Assembly (NCBI GenBank): GCA_049671305.1
Contig: JBATUR010000065.1
Span: 1 to 64,000, forward strand
Source of the DNA: CADCTM01 sp049671305
Lineage (GTDB): Bacteria > Cyanobacteriota > Cyanobacteriia > Cyanobacteriales > Coleofasciculaceae
Reading direction: 5' to 3'
Length of the DNA stretch: 64,000 nt
The first letter of the stretch is position 1. Each line of letters starts with the position of its first letter. A program made the position numbers and the translations under genes. Positions 34,794-44,036 of the stretch are shown here, one piece after another. The notes below the pieces were generated by a model. The model was not told the DNA's origin. It saw only the letters and a list, made by a program, of their open reading frames with translations, and did no database searches.

Positions 34794-36077
34794 ATGAATT
34801 TCTGTAAAATAAACGTGTTAAATTCCCTACACAATTCCCCGCAACTCATAAGTCATCTCACTCCCACATCTGCATATATTCATATTCCCTTCTGCCGACG
34901 CAGATGTTATTACTGCGACTTTCCTGTTTCTGTAGTTGGAGACAAACTTCGGGGCAGCGCTTCCGGCACAATTGCCCAATATGTGGATGTATTATGTCAA
35001 GAAATTGTAGCAACGCCGACAAATAAAGGCTTATTGAAAACCGTATTCTTTGGCGGTGGTACGCCTTCACTGCTAGCGGTGGAACAATTAGAACGTATCT
35101 TAGAAACATTAGAACAGCACTTCGGAATTAGAGAAGATGCTGAAATTTCTTTGGAAATAGACCCAGGAACCTTTAGCTTAGAACAGTTAGAAGGTTATCA
35201 AAAAGCTGGTGCAAATCGTGTCAGCTTAGGGGTTCAGGCGTTTCAGGATGAATTATTACTCGCTTGTGGGCGATCGCATAACTCTTCTGATATTCTCACT
35301 GCGATCGAGCTGATCCGTCAGGTAGAGATTCCCGACATCAGTTTGGATCTAATCTCAGGATTACCACACCAAACTTTACAACAGTGGCAAGCATCCTTAG
35401 AAACTGCCATCTCATTACATCCAACTCATATTTCTTGCTATGACCTAATTATCGAACCTGTCACCGCTTTTGGACGCCAATACGCCCCAGGTGCCAAACC
35501 TTTACCAACTGATGACACTGCCGCCCAAATGTACAAGTTAGCGCAGCAAATTCTCACTAAGGCAGGTTACGAACATTACGAAATTTCCAACTATGCCTTG
35601 CCCGGTCATCAATGCCGCCATAATCGAGTTTATTGGGAAAATCGCCCTTATTATGCCTTTGGTATGGGGGCAGCTAGTTATACTCAAGGGCGTCGCTTTA
35701 CCCGCCCCCGCACTAGGACAGAATATTACACTTGGGTGCAACAATTAATTAATGCTGGTGGAATTATCGACACTCCACCAACACCTAAGACAGAGGTATT
35801 GTTGGAAACATTAATGCTAGGGTTACGTCTAGCAGAAGGACTGAATTTATCAGTATTAAGTCAACAATTTGGCGAAAAAACTTTAGAACAGATTTGGCAA
35901 GCTGTAAAACCTTATTACCAGAAAGGTTGGGTAGAAATTGTTGAAGATAATCAAGTCAATTTTCATCAACAAAAAGCTAGTAAACTACAAAATACAGGTC
36001 AAATTAGACTGAAAGATCCCGAAGGTTTTTTGTTTTCTAATACAATTCTGGCTGATTTGTTTAGTCAGCTTAGTTAG
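34794..36077 (+). CDS. hemW: HemW-type radical SAM heme chaperone
   Basis: 427 residues. The radical-SAM cluster motif is CRRRCYYC in YIHIPFCRRRCYYCDFPV (about 30-47). Other landmarks are FFGGGTPSLL, DPGTFSLEQLEGYQKAG and NRVSLGVQAFQDELL. The C-terminal HemN-C domain is at about 330-415. Proteins of this type were long annotated as oxygen-independent coproporphyrinogen oxidases, but the HemW branch inserts heme into respiratory proteins. The first ~25 residues precede the conserved start of the family, so the true start may be one of the later codons, such as GTG 34815. Confidence 0.88.
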   Translation: MNFCKINVLNSLHNSPQLISHLTPTSAYIHIPFCRRRCYYCDFPVSVVGDKLRGSASGTIAQYVDVLCQEIVATPTNKGLLKTVFFGGGTPSLLAVEQLERILETLEQHFGIREDAEISLEIDPGTFSLEQLEGYQKAGANRVSLGVQAFQDELLLACGRSHNSSDILTAIELIRQVEIPDISLDLISGLPHQTLQQWQASLETAISLHPTHISCYDLIIEPVTAFGRQYAPGAKPLPTDDTAAQMYKLAQQILTKAGYEHYEISNYALPGHQCRHNRVYWENRPYYAFGMGAASYTQGRRFTRPRTRTEYYTWVQQLINAGGIIDTPPTPKTEVLLETLMLGLRLAEGLNLSVLSQQFGEKTLEQIWQAVKPYYQKGWVEIVEDNQVNFHQQKASKLQNTGQIRLKDPEGFLFSNTILADLFSQLS

Positions 36078-36332
36078 CCTCAGCTATGCTGTCTTTAATC
36101 TAAACTTTGCATATAAACGCTTTTAACTCTTAAGGCTTATTAGATTAAACTAAGCCAAAACCCTTAAGGGATCAATTCAGATTTATTTTTTAGCAACGAA
36201 TAATCCTTGCCCCCAAACGCACAAATAAAGTTAAACTATAAACCGATAAAGCGCTTTTTCTAGAATTCCGGAGCAACTATCAATAGATGTGTATCAAGTA
36301 AAAGTATTTTTAACTCCTAGCCGTCCTTCAAA

Positions 36333-36785
36333 ATGATTAACTATTACTGGATGAACCAGGTAGCTGGGCAGGCAACCATTACACCAATGGCTCAAGATGA
36401 AATAGCAGCATTGGGTGCTTCCCTGAGAAAAATCGATCAAAAACTATTAACTCCAGCTCAGTCTGGTGCTACTAGAGTTTGGTATCAAGGCGGTGAGCCT
36501 TATTTTGATGTATTTGCCGAACTAAGTCAAGGCAAAATTGAGTGGTTTCAGTTTACCTTGCGCGGTCAATCGATTTCCTGGAATTCGCGAGTTTCTGGCT
36601 GGAAAACTGGAATTACCAATGAATATCGCGGAGATGATCTTACTTTTTATGCTGCGAGTAAATTAATTGAAACTGACAAACAACCTGATTTAGCGTTCGT
36701 TAATTTAGTCTGCTCAATTCTGGAAACTCGCGCCGGAGAGGATGTTTTTGACCAAATGCTGTCGCTGTTTCATACACGTAATTAA
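36333..36785 (+). CDS. Conserved cyanobacterial protein of unknown function
   Basis: 150 residues, soluble, with no signal peptide or membrane segment. It has a mixed alpha/beta look with a central EPYFDVFAELSQGKIEWFQFTLRGQSISW stretch rich in aromatic residues, and helical ends. No catalytic or metal motif is visible and I cannot name a family. Codon use is like its neighbours, which supports a real gene. It is preceded by 255 bp without a gene and followed by the spermidine-synthase-like gene after 191 bp on the same strand. Confidence 0.6.
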   Translation: MINYYWMNQVAGQATITPMAQDEIAALGASLRKIDQKLLTPAQSGATRVWYQGGEPYFDVFAELSQGKIEWFQFTLRGQSISWNSRVSGWKTGITNEYRGDDLTFYAASKLIETDKQPDLAFVNLVCSILETRAGEDVFDQMLSLFHTRN

Positions 36786-36976
36786 GAGGCGACTTTAAGC
36801 CAAAATCGTACTATACTTTGTTTTGGTAGAAAGTCTATATTCTTTCCTTTTCAAGCATTGTCATAGCCAAGCAAATTAACTTGCCTCCGCCTGAGAAAGC
36901 CAAGATTTATGACACTTACTTTCAACCTGATGTAATAATGGCTATTTGTGTCAATCTGGGTAAAGGAGGCTAGTTT

Positions 36977-37918
36977 ATGGCAGGTAGCGAACTAAAGGCA
37001 GATTTTTGGATTAGCGAATATATCACGCCTTGGGATATGTATGTTCATGGCATTACAAAAGTGCTGGCATACAAGAAAACAGCGTTTCAAGATATGTACA
37101 TCGTCGAAACAGGCGCTTATGGTAAAGGATTAGTATTAGATGGCAAGTGGCAGTCTTGTACAGGTGATGAATTTTTGTACCACGAAGCACTTGTACACCC
37201 GGCAATGATTTTCCACGGTGCGCCTAAAAACGTCCTCGTCTTAGGAGGTGGTGAGGGGGCGACAGTGCGGGAAATCTTGCGCTGGAAGAGCGTTGAGCAG
37301 GCAATGATGGTGGATATTGATGGGGATGTGGTAGAAGCTTGCCGCGAACATCTGCCGGAAATGCACCAAGGTATTTTTGATGATCCACGTACTAATCTGG
37401 TGATTGGTGATGCCTTGGAAGTTTTGGATACGACTGAGCAGAAATGGGATATTGTCATTTCAGATTTGTCTGATCCTATTGAAGAAGGTCCTTCTTTTCA
37501 GTTATTTACCAAAGAGTATTTTGAGCGAGTACAAAAGGTTTTGGCACCGGGAGGCTATTTTGTCTTGCAAGCAGGACCCGTTTCACCGATTGAACTAACA
37601 CTTCATGCCCGTTTGGCGAGTACGATGAAAGCGGTATATGCGAATGTTCATTCTTATTCGGCTTATACGCCAAGTTATGGATCGCCGTGGGGATTTATTA
37701 TTGGTACAACAGAGGCGATCGCAACTATGCCAGATCCTGCTAAAGTTGACCAATTATTGAGCGAACAAACAACAGGCGGTTTTCGCTTAATAGATGGCGT
37801 CAGCTTGTTGGGCATACTGCAAACTCCAGCTTATGTCAGAAAAGCGATCGCAGCAGAAACCGAAGTATACACCCTCAAAGAACCACCAAAATTCTTCGGT
37901 AAAGGGACACTCGGTTAA
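36977..37918 (+). CDS. speE: Spermidine synthase-like polyamine aminopropyltransferase
   Basis: 313 residues. The nucleotide-binding motif VLVLGGGEGATVREIL is at about 85-100, followed by MMVDIDGDVVEACREHLP and, at about 158, the active-site-type VISDLSDPIEEGPSFQLF. These are spermidine synthase features: transfer of an aminopropyl group from decarboxylated S-adenosylmethionine to a polyamine. The Asp of the classical catalytic pocket is present in SDLSDP. Some family members make thermospermine or other polyamines, so the product is not certain. ATG 36977 is preceded by AAAGGAGG, a strong ribosome binding site. A dispersed repeat follows the gene. Confidence 0.87.
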   Translation: MAGSELKADFWISEYITPWDMYVHGITKVLAYKKTAFQDMYIVETGAYGKGLVLDGKWQSCTGDEFLYHEALVHPAMIFHGAPKNVLVLGGGEGATVREILRWKSVEQAMMVDIDGDVVEACREHLPEMHQGIFDDPRTNLVIGDALEVLDTTEQKWDIVISDLSDPIEEGPSFQLFTKEYFERVQKVLAPGGYFVLQAGPVSPIELTLHARLASTMKAVYANVHSYSAYTPSYGSPWGFIIGTTEAIATMPDPAKVDQLLSEQTTGGFRLIDGVSLLGILQTPAYVRKAIAAETEVYTLKEPPKFFGKGTLG

Positions 37919-37940
37919 TTCAGCCTTTTGTCAATAAAAC

Positions 37941-38008
37941 CGTAGGGGAAATCGAACCGTGGTTACCCCAAATCTTGATAGGGTAGGCACAAGCGCACTA
38001 CCCCTACG
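37941..38008. repeat. Dispersed inverted repeat, copy 1
   Basis: CGTAGGGG at the left end pairs with CCCCTACG at the right, around a centre containing ACCGTGGTTACCCC and GGGTAGGCAC. A clearly related element is at 58609-58669 (GTAGGGGAAACCGTGGTTGCCC, then GGGGTAGGCACGGGGGCACTACCCCTAC). Both lie in non-coding gaps, 20.7 kb apart, which indicates a dispersed small repeat family rather than a local duplication. Confidence 0.7.
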
Positions 38009-38185
38009 GGAAAAACATCACAAAATCTCAAGCATTGTTGCAACTCTTAACTTTAATCATAGTTCCCACTCACCAAGACCTTGGTACACTGGCTTTGATG
38101 CACTCCACTATAGGCGTGTGTAGAGGACAGTCATTATCGCCATACTACTAAACCCAGATTTGTAAGCAAAGACATAAACAAGCAC

Positions 38186-39262
38186 ATGGTAGATTCTCTT
38201 AAAAAACCTGGCTTTGAAGAACTGCGAGAAGGGGCTAAAGTCCCAGCAAAAGAAACTCTGCTAACTCCAAGGTTCTATACAACTGATTTTGATGAAATGG
38301 CGCGGATGGACTTGTCCCCTAACGAGGATGAGCTACTGGCAATCATCGAAGAATTACGCACTGACTACAATCGTCATCACTTTGTGCGGGGTGATGAGTT
38401 TAAGCAATCTTGGGACTGTATTGATGGAGAAACACGCCAAATCTTCATGGCGTTTCTAGAGCGCTCCTGTACTTCAGAATTTTCTGGATTTTTGCTTTAT
38501 AAAGAACTCGGACGCCGTTTAAAAGACAAAAACCCGCTTTTGGCAGAAGGTTTTAATTTAATATCTCGCGATGAGGCACGTCATGCAGGCTTTTTAAATA
38601 AAGCGATGTCTGACTTTGGTTTATCGCTAGATTTGGGCTTTTTAACCAAGAGTCGCAGCTATACATTTTTCAAACCGAAGTTTATTTTATACGCCACTTA
38701 TCTTTCTGAAAAGATTGGTTACTGGCGCTATATTACGATTTATCGGCATCTGGAAGCTCATCCAGAACACCGCATTTATCCGATTTTCCGCTTCTTTGAA
38801 AACTGGTGCCAAGATGAAAACCGTCACGGCGATTTCTTTGATGCTGTGATGAGGGGACAACCCCAGATTTTGAATGATTGGCGGGCAAAGCTGTGGTGTC
38901 GCTTCTTTTTGCTGTCAGTGTTTGCCACAATGTATCTTAACGATATCCAGAGTCCCGGCTTTTATGAAAGTTTGGGTTTGAATGCTCGTGAGTATGATAC
39001 CCATGTAATTAAGAAGACAAATGAAACCGCAGGGCGAGTCTTCCCGATTATTTTGGATCTAGAGAAGCCAGAGTTTTATGACCGTTTAGAGTCTTGTGTT
39101 AAGAATAACCAGAAACTCAGCGCGATCGCTTCTGCTAATACTCCCAAATTCCTGCAAATTTTCCAAAAACTGCCTTTCTACGTTTCTAATGGTTGGCAGC
39201 TTTTACGCCTCTACCTGATCAAGCCCATTGATATGACTTCTCAGCAAGGCGTTGCTCGTTAA
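38186..39262 (+). CDS. acsF: Magnesium-protoporphyrin IX monomethyl ester (oxidative) cyclase
   Basis: AcsF (ChlA) is the aerobic di-iron cyclase forming the isocyclic fifth ring of chlorophyll. The 358-residue protein matches the family from its start (EELREGAKVPAKETLLTPRFYTTDF). It has the di-iron ligand motifs: ERSCTSEFSGFLLYKELGRR, SRDEARHAGF (ExxH type) and WCQDENRHGDFFDA. The C-terminus ends normally. Cyanobacteria often carry two cyclase genes, one for low oxygen; which this is cannot be judged here. The gene stands alone and is followed by a clear terminator at 39290. Confidence 0.96.
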   Translation: MVDSLKKPGFEELREGAKVPAKETLLTPRFYTTDFDEMARMDLSPNEDELLAIIEELRTDYNRHHFVRGDEFKQSWDCIDGETRQIFMAFLERSCTSEFSGFLLYKELGRRLKDKNPLLAEGFNLISRDEARHAGFLNKAMSDFGLSLDLGFLTKSRSYTFFKPKFILYATYLSEKIGYWRYITIYRHLEAHPEHRIYPIFRFFENWCQDENRHGDFFDAVMRGQPQILNDWRAKLWCRFFLLSVFATMYLNDIQSPGFYESLGLNAREYDTHVIKKTNETAGRVFPIILDLEKPEFYDRLESCVKNNQKLSAIASANTPKFLQIFQKLPFYVSNGWQLLRLYLIKPIDMTSQQGVAR

Positions 39263-39289
39263 AAGTTTTCTCCGCTAACTATATATTGT

Positions 39290-39322
39290 GCGGTTCTACA
39301 GGTTGTAGAGCCGCTTTTTTTT
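39290..39322 (+). terminator. Rho-independent terminator of acsF
   Basis: GCGGTTCTAC (39290-39299) pairs with GTAGAGCCGC (39305-39314), a 10-bp stem with one G-U pair and a five-base loop, followed by eight T. It lies 28 bp after the acsF stop. Confidence 0.9.
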
Positions 39323-39406
39323 GCTCAAAAATATTACACAAACGGGTACTGTCCCCTGCTATCTTTCGGCAGTTAATTTAGATAGGTAGTTCACTCCCAT
39401 TAACCA

Positions 39407-40177
39407 ATGCTCGTATCCACATTTGAACTGTTAACAAAGCCAATTGCACCCGCTGGCTCAGGTCCTGCGGTTGTTGCTCGTACAGTTGTCCAAGGATACT
39501 TTTTAACCGTCGCCAATCCAAACAACATTGATGTAAAGTTACAGCTACAATTTACCGCCACTACACCAAACCTCAATACAATTGACACCGTAACGATACT
39601 AGATGTCAACGGAACGAACAATTTTACTGACCTATCCCCAGTTCCAGGCGACCCAAAAAAGTTCAGTTTTAACCTAGTTATTCCTGCCAATGATACAGCC
39701 TTAGTTACCCTACTACCCGACCTCCGCACCGATGTTATACCACCATTTGGAGTACCAGATGTCCTCACCAAAACATTAGAAATTCGTGGCTATGTCGAGA
39801 TCTTTGTGCAGCGTCCGATTAGCTTTCGGGGTGTCAACTTGTTGCTAACTCCTGAACATCGTGGCACCTTCCTGCCTCAGAATTTAGCCGCACCAAACCC
39901 GGACTTTGATCAACTGGTGTACAGTCTTCCGACAGCAACAGGCAGCAGCTTGTTTAAGGTAGGTGGGTTTATTCTTCCCATATCAGACGCTCTCAACGAC
40001 ACAGCAGACACTACCCCTGTTGTCCCGCTAAACAGCATAGAGCAGATGTTTGACCAAATGGCTGAACGCATTAATGGCTTAGAAAAGCGTCTTGAGTCTG
40101 CCGGACAATCATTCATCTCTGTGCAGCAAAGCAGCAATGGCGACCAAGTAAGTAACCAAAAAGCTAGTATCAGCTAA
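39407..40177 (+). CDS. Protein of unknown function, beta-rich
   Basis: 256 residues without a signal peptide. Much of the sequence (about 25-200) has the alternating pattern of a beta-sandwich: VVQGYFLTVANPNNIDVKLQLQFTATTPNL, then SFNLVIPANDTALVTLLPDL. The C-terminal ~45 residues are a helix or short coiled coil (NSIEQMFDQMAERINGLEKRLESAG) that could mediate oligomerisation. It is the first of five rightward genes (to 43901), the rest of which are exported. Family not recognised; shape suggests a structural or surface-associated protein. Confidence 0.6.
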   Translation: MLVSTFELLTKPIAPAGSGPAVVARTVVQGYFLTVANPNNIDVKLQLQFTATTPNLNTIDTVTILDVNGTNNFTDLSPVPGDPKKFSFNLVIPANDTALVTLLPDLRTDVIPPFGVPDVLTKTLEIRGYVEIFVQRPISFRGVNLLLTPEHRGTFLPQNLAAPNPDFDQLVYSLPTATGSSLFKVGGFILPISDALNDTADTTPVVPLNSIEQMFDQMAERINGLEKRLESAGQSFISVQQSSNGDQVSNQKASIS

Positions 40178-40201
40178 TACTTATTTGAGAAGTAAAAGTA
40201 G

Positions 40202-40231
40202 GGGCGCAAAGCTTGCGCCCTTTGATTTTTG
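40202..40231 (+). terminator. Rho-independent terminator
   Basis: GGGCGCAA (40203-40210) and TTGCGCCC (40213-40220) form an 8-bp stem closed by two or three bases, with TTTGATTTTT following. It lies 25 bp after the stop of the gene at 39407. Confidence 0.75.
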
Positions 40232-40298
40232 CCAGATTTAGCCACAAGTATCGATAAACATAGTAGGGTTTAAAAGACATTCCATCAACGGCATAAGA

Positions 40299-41111
40299 AT
40301 GAAAGCTTCTAGGGATTGGTTAAAACTACTGAGATATTCAGGCGCATTGTTGGGTATAGGAGTAATTATTGTCAAATCATCTGCAGCAAGTGCGTTGCCG
40401 ATTTCCCTTGATACAACATCCCAACCAGAGAATCATAACCCTAATTTGCCGCTCAGTACACAAGATGGCGCAAGGCAACTTAGCCAAACAGAAACAACAC
40501 CCAAACCTGCAACTAATGACTTAGATTTAAGTCCAGAAATCATCGAAAATAGTCCAGTTTTGCAGCGTTGGCAGCAAAATATTCCTAATGTTTTAACAGA
40601 AATTCGTAATGATCCTAGCTTTCGGACACGAGTACGCCTTGGTTATTCTCAATTTCCTTCCACAGGACAAGCGGCAGGCTTTAATGTTGGCATAGAAGAT
40701 GTTTTTATCGGTCGTACTGGCTTAACAGTTAGTGGTGATTATCAAAGGTCTTTTAATGGCAAACGAGAAGCTTTTGGCGCTGATTTACGCTACTATGTCC
40801 TACCTTTGGGAAGTTATGTTAATGTCGCTCCGGTAGTTGGTTATCGCAATATTCAAACTGGTAATTATTCAACAGATGGTGTCAATGTTGGGGCGCGGTT
40901 GATGTTAGCTTTGTCTCGCACAGGTGCTGCTGATCTTTCTTTAACTCAAAGTTTTGTTTCACCTGGAAGCAGTGATGAAGTAGGCATTACCACGCTTTCT
41001 CTAGGTTATGCTGTTACCCAAAACGTGCGTTTATCTACAGATATCCAGAAACAAAATTCTCGGCAACGTAAAGATAGCCGAGTTGGAATTGTTTTAGAAT
41101 GGATGCCTTAA
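40299..41111 (+). CDS. Exported, probable outer-membrane beta-barrel protein
   Basis: 270 residues. A hydrophobic N-terminal segment (YSGALLGIGVIIVKSSAASA) with an ASA-type cleavage site is followed by a Pro/Asn/Thr-rich linker. From about residue 115 to the end the sequence alternates like a small beta-barrel: TRVRLGYSQFPSTGQAAGFNVGIEDVF, then TGLTVSGDYQRSFNG and NVGARLMLALSRTGAADLSLTQSF. The C-terminus ends in VGIVLEWMP, not the classical aromatic residue. It is related in style to the next protein (41504). Function unknown. Confidence 0.6.
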   Translation: MKASRDWLKLLRYSGALLGIGVIIVKSSAASALPISLDTTSQPENHNPNLPLSTQDGARQLSQTETTPKPATNDLDLSPEIIENSPVLQRWQQNIPNVLTEIRNDPSFRTRVRLGYSQFPSTGQAAGFNVGIEDVFIGRTGLTVSGDYQRSFNGKREAFGADLRYYVLPLGSYVNVAPVVGYRNIQTGNYSTDGVNVGARLMLALSRTGAADLSLTQSFVSPGSSDEVGITTLSLGYAVTQNVRLSTDIQKQNSRQRKDSRVGIVLEWMP

Positions 41112-41503
41112 GCTTTTTGGAAATAATTACTTAACAACTAATGCATTTTTGGCTTTCTCGATTGCAGAAAGTTGTTTTTAAATATCACTCAAAATAATTC
41201 AATGTGCTAATAATTAGGATAGAAGTCCTTTTCTGCATAGCAAATATTTGAATAAATGTCATCAATTTTCTGTAAATTGTAGAAGAATTTTATTAGCTTA
41301 TTGGTTAAGTTATTTTTTTTTAGTAAAAGATATTAGGGACAATTAGGAAAAAATAAAAACAAATCTTTGACTGATAAAAAAATATTATTTATATCCGGAA
41401 TCTCAAAAAAAATCGAGTATCCTGGAACGAAGGCATAAGCCAAAACTTATTGAAAAAGAGCAATCTTTTGCAGTTAATCGGTGTGAGTTAGTTGAGACAA
41501 TTT
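41112..41503. other. AT-rich intergenic region with probable terminator
   Basis: About 390 bases, strongly AT-rich. CTTTCT (41153-41158) and AGAAAG (41166-41171) form a 6-bp stem followed by TTGTTTTT, a probable terminator for the gene at 40299. The rest must include the promoter of the gene at 41504. No open frame is supported. Confidence 0.45.
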
Positions 41504-42670
41504 ATGCGTTTTACAACCCTTACTGTTTGCAGTTTAACGGTTCTTTTAGCTGGGATAACTTCAGCACAAGCTAGTGAAAATCCAACCCACCAAGCAGCAA
41601 CTGAACCCTTGCCGGCTCAAGAAGATGCGACAATGCCAGTTGTTCTTGAAAAAAGCCTAAACACTATCGCCCCGCCAGAGAATTCAGAAATAGAAAAATC
41701 TGCAATTGCTCTCTCCAAAAAATCTTCTCCCCAAGTCCAAACCGTGGCTGAGGCGACACCAGAAGTACTAGCAGAAAACCCAAAAGCTGCTCCCCAATTT
41801 GTGGTGAATCAAGCCAGTGCAGAGGCATTACGCCCCAATCAAATTATTGCCCAATCATCAACTGATCGCAATTCGGCAACGGCTATATCAAGCTGTAACC
41901 CTCAACCTACAAGCAATACCAGCTTTCAGCTCGCTCAAGCCACTGTCCCTGGTAACTGTCCCCGTCCGGAAGCGATACCACCAATAGTTGTGCCGCAACC
42001 AGTGTCGGAATTTGAAGCCTCACCAGCTTTGAGCATCTACATTCCAGTTGGCTATGGTGCAGACAGAAATACCGTCTTTCTCAGCGGCAGTTATCAATCT
42101 AGTGTCCGCCAAGATCGCGGTGATCTGGGTGCTGCCGGCATTGGCATTGGTTTAGGTAATGCCGCCAAAAACGTTGGTGTCGAATTATCATATTCCTTAG
42201 AAACTAGCGAAAACTTTGGCGAAGGCGGCTTTAATGCCAAAATCCATCGTCAGTTGGGACAAGATTTGGCAGGTGCCGTTGGTTGGAATGGTTTTCTAAA
42301 CTTTGGTCGCAATGATTTTGAACAATCAAAATATGGCGTAATTACCAAAATTTTTCGTACCCAACCATCTTTAAATAGTGCCTTTAGTCGAGTTTCGGTT
42401 ACTGGAGGCGTGGGCGATGGACAATTCCGTTCTAATGGTGCCGTAAAAGCCGGCGATAATAACATCAATGTGTTTGGTAATGTGGCTGTTCGTGTGATTC
42501 GACCGGTGAGTTTGATTGCCGAATGGACGGGGCAAGATTTAGCATTAGGTCTTTCTATCGCGCCTTTCAAAAACGTGCCTTTTGTAATTACTCCAGCAGT
42601 GCGCGATCTTGCTGGTGCTGGTGATGGTGCAAGATTTGTCTTGGGCGCTGGTACAGCGTTCCGGTTTTAA
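41504..42670 (+). CDS. Exported outer-membrane barrel-like protein
   Basis: 388 residues from ATG 41504. A signal peptide (FTTLTVCSLTVLLAGITSAQA, cleavage after AQA) is followed by ~150 residues of Pro/Ala/Gln/Ser-rich spacer with no fold. Residues ~180-388 are a beta-barrel-like domain with amphipathic strands (ALSIYIPVGYGADRNTVFLSGSYQSS, then GIGIGLGNAAKNVGVELSYSLE). The chain ends FVLGAGTAFRF, with the terminal Phe typical of BAM-inserted outer membrane proteins. The following gene starts 13 bp downstream, so at least two genes share a transcript. No pore family is recognised. Confidence 0.68.
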   Translation: MRFTTLTVCSLTVLLAGITSAQASENPTHQAATEPLPAQEDATMPVVLEKSLNTIAPPENSEIEKSAIALSKKSSPQVQTVAEATPEVLAENPKAAPQFVVNQASAEALRPNQIIAQSSTDRNSATAISSCNPQPTSNTSFQLAQATVPGNCPRPEAIPPIVVPQPVSEFEASPALSIYIPVGYGADRNTVFLSGSYQSSVRQDRGDLGAAGIGIGLGNAAKNVGVELSYSLETSENFGEGGFNAKIHRQLGQDLAGAVGWNGFLNFGRNDFEQSKYGVITKIFRTQPSLNSAFSRVSVTGGVGDGQFRSNGAVKAGDNNINVFGNVAVRVIRPVSLIAEWTGQDLALGLSIAPFKNVPFVITPAVRDLAGAGDGARFVLGAGTAFRF

Positions 42671-42683
42671 GGAGTACAAATAA

Positions 42684-43112
42684 ATGCAGATGAATAAATC
42701 TTTGGTAATGGCTGCGGGACTATCTTTGGTAACGGCAGTGTTAGGCGCTACTCAAGCTAATGCTAATAGTTATTCCGATATTACGGGAACGAATATTTGG
42801 AACAATACGGCGCCGATTTTTGATACAAATAGCAAGCTTGATCCTAATTTACTTGAGAGTATTACTAGGGTAAATCGCGACTCAGAAACCGCTTTACGGG
42901 CTTGTAACGAGGCGATCGCTCAAATTGAACAAAATCGTCGTCCTAGCATTCGGCAATTCTTACGCGACTCCTCAAATGTCACCGCTGCAACGCCAGAAAC
43001 GCCGACTGCTTGCCGACAGTTGGAACAGTTGAGAACACAAGCAGACAGCTTACGGCGCACTGTACAAGATGCTGAACGTACTAGAGGCAATTCGGCATTT
43101 GGGACTTGGTAG
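42684..43112 (+). CDS. Small exported protein, helical
   Basis: 142 residues. The signal peptide (SLVMAAGLSLVTAVLGATQANA) has AKNA-style cleavage after ANA. The mature part begins NSYSDITGTNIWNNTAPIF, then is mostly helical with two Cys (RACNEA, ACRQLEQL) that could form a disulfide in the periplasm. AAGGAG lies nine bases before ATG 42684. It sits 13 bp after the barrel-like gene and 30 bp before the next exported gene, so the three are probably one operon. It may be a periplasmic partner of the barrel. Family not recognised. Confidence 0.65.
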   Translation: MQMNKSLVMAAGLSLVTAVLGATQANANSYSDITGTNIWNNTAPIFDTNSKLDPNLLESITRVNRDSETALRACNEAIAQIEQNRRPSIRQFLRDSSNVTAATPETPTACRQLEQLRTQADSLRRTVQDAERTRGNSAFGTW

Positions 43113-43142
43113 ATAAGGGTAAATAGTGAGGAGAGAAAAACT

Positions 43143-43901
43143 ATGAAGCACAAACGAAACAGCGATAACCCTTACGGGATGCTTCGCGATCGCCTGATCA
43201 TGCAATTATTCTTAGGTGCAATTGTAGGGGTACTTGGTTCCTTGTCCGCACCCGTACAGGCACAAACAAACACCGACGAATTTGATAACCGCGCTGTCCA
43301 ATTTGCTGAAGATACAGTAGTCGAGTTTGAATTTGACAAATCTTTAGGCGTTTATCAATCAAGCTTTGGCATCGTCAACCTCAGTCAATGTAGCGGCAGC
43401 ACAGTTGATACTTGCCAGAAAACCGAATTATTTCGGGAAGTCCGCCCTTTTGATAAAGGCGAAGCGCTGACATTAGAAGATAAAAGACGTGCCTCTTTAG
43501 GGCAAACACGAGATCCTAATGATTTCATCGGCACTGCTGGCACCACTGTTTTAGGTGAAACCAGGAAGAAATTCACCTTCCAGGCAAATACTCGTTATGC
43601 CTTTTATCTAGACTCGGTATATGTCCACGATGTCGCTATTAAAGAAGGCAATAGTACCAGAGTTGAAAGGAGAACTGATAAGAAACCAACGGTGTACTCA
43701 GTAAATACAGAGTCCACACGCTTATCAGAAGGTTTTACTGGTTTGTCTAGAGGCGGCGTCCGCATTCAGTGGGATGATACTGGTATAGCGAGAGTCTCTC
43801 AACCGGGACAAATCAATCCTGATAGTGACTTTAATGATTTCGCTGTGATTGCAGGCGGCAGTTTGGTTAATGCTACTGTTCCCTGTGTGCCAATCAGATA
43901 A
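43143..43901 (+). CDS. Exported protein of unknown function
   Basis: 252 residues. A basic N-terminus is followed by a hydrophobic core (LIMQLFLGAIVGVLGSLSAPVQA) and probable cleavage after QAQ. The first ~13 residues contain a HIP1 octamer at the DNA level and are poorly constrained; a start at the later Met (MLRDRL) is possible. The mature protein is beta-rich and acidic, with one Cys pair region (CSGSTVDTCQ). Its end, QINPDSDFNDFAVIAGG, resembles the calcium-binding-like Asp/Asn tail seen in DUF4114-type extracellular proteins. AGGAG precedes ATG 43143. Function is unknown. Confidence 0.6.
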   Translation: MKHKRNSDNPYGMLRDRLIMQLFLGAIVGVLGSLSAPVQAQTNTDEFDNRAVQFAEDTVVEFEFDKSLGVYQSSFGIVNLSQCSGSTVDTCQKTELFREVRPFDKGEALTLEDKRRASLGQTRDPNDFIGTAGTTVLGETRKKFTFQANTRYAFYLDSVYVHDVAIKEGNSTRVERRTDKKPTVYSVNTESTRLSEGFTGLSRGGVRIQWDDTGIARVSQPGQINPDSDFNDFAVIAGGSLVNATVPCVPIR

Positions 43902-43967
43902 GGTCAAATCTTGTTATTCTAGGACTCTAACTTTTGAAGTTAAATTTGCTTGAGAATAGCCATAAGT

Positions 43968-43996
43968 CCCCCCTATTTCTGTTAGGAGTAGGGGGG
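43968..43996. terminator. Hairpin between convergent genes, probable terminator
   Basis: CCCCCCTA (43968-43975) pairs with TAGGGGGG (43989-43996) around a 13-base loop. It separates the exported-protein operon from the convergent small gene at 44037. The T-run is weak on both strands. Confidence 0.5.
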
Positions 43997-44036
43997 TTAA
44001 TGTAATTAATTAAGATGAATATGGCGACTTTAAGCC

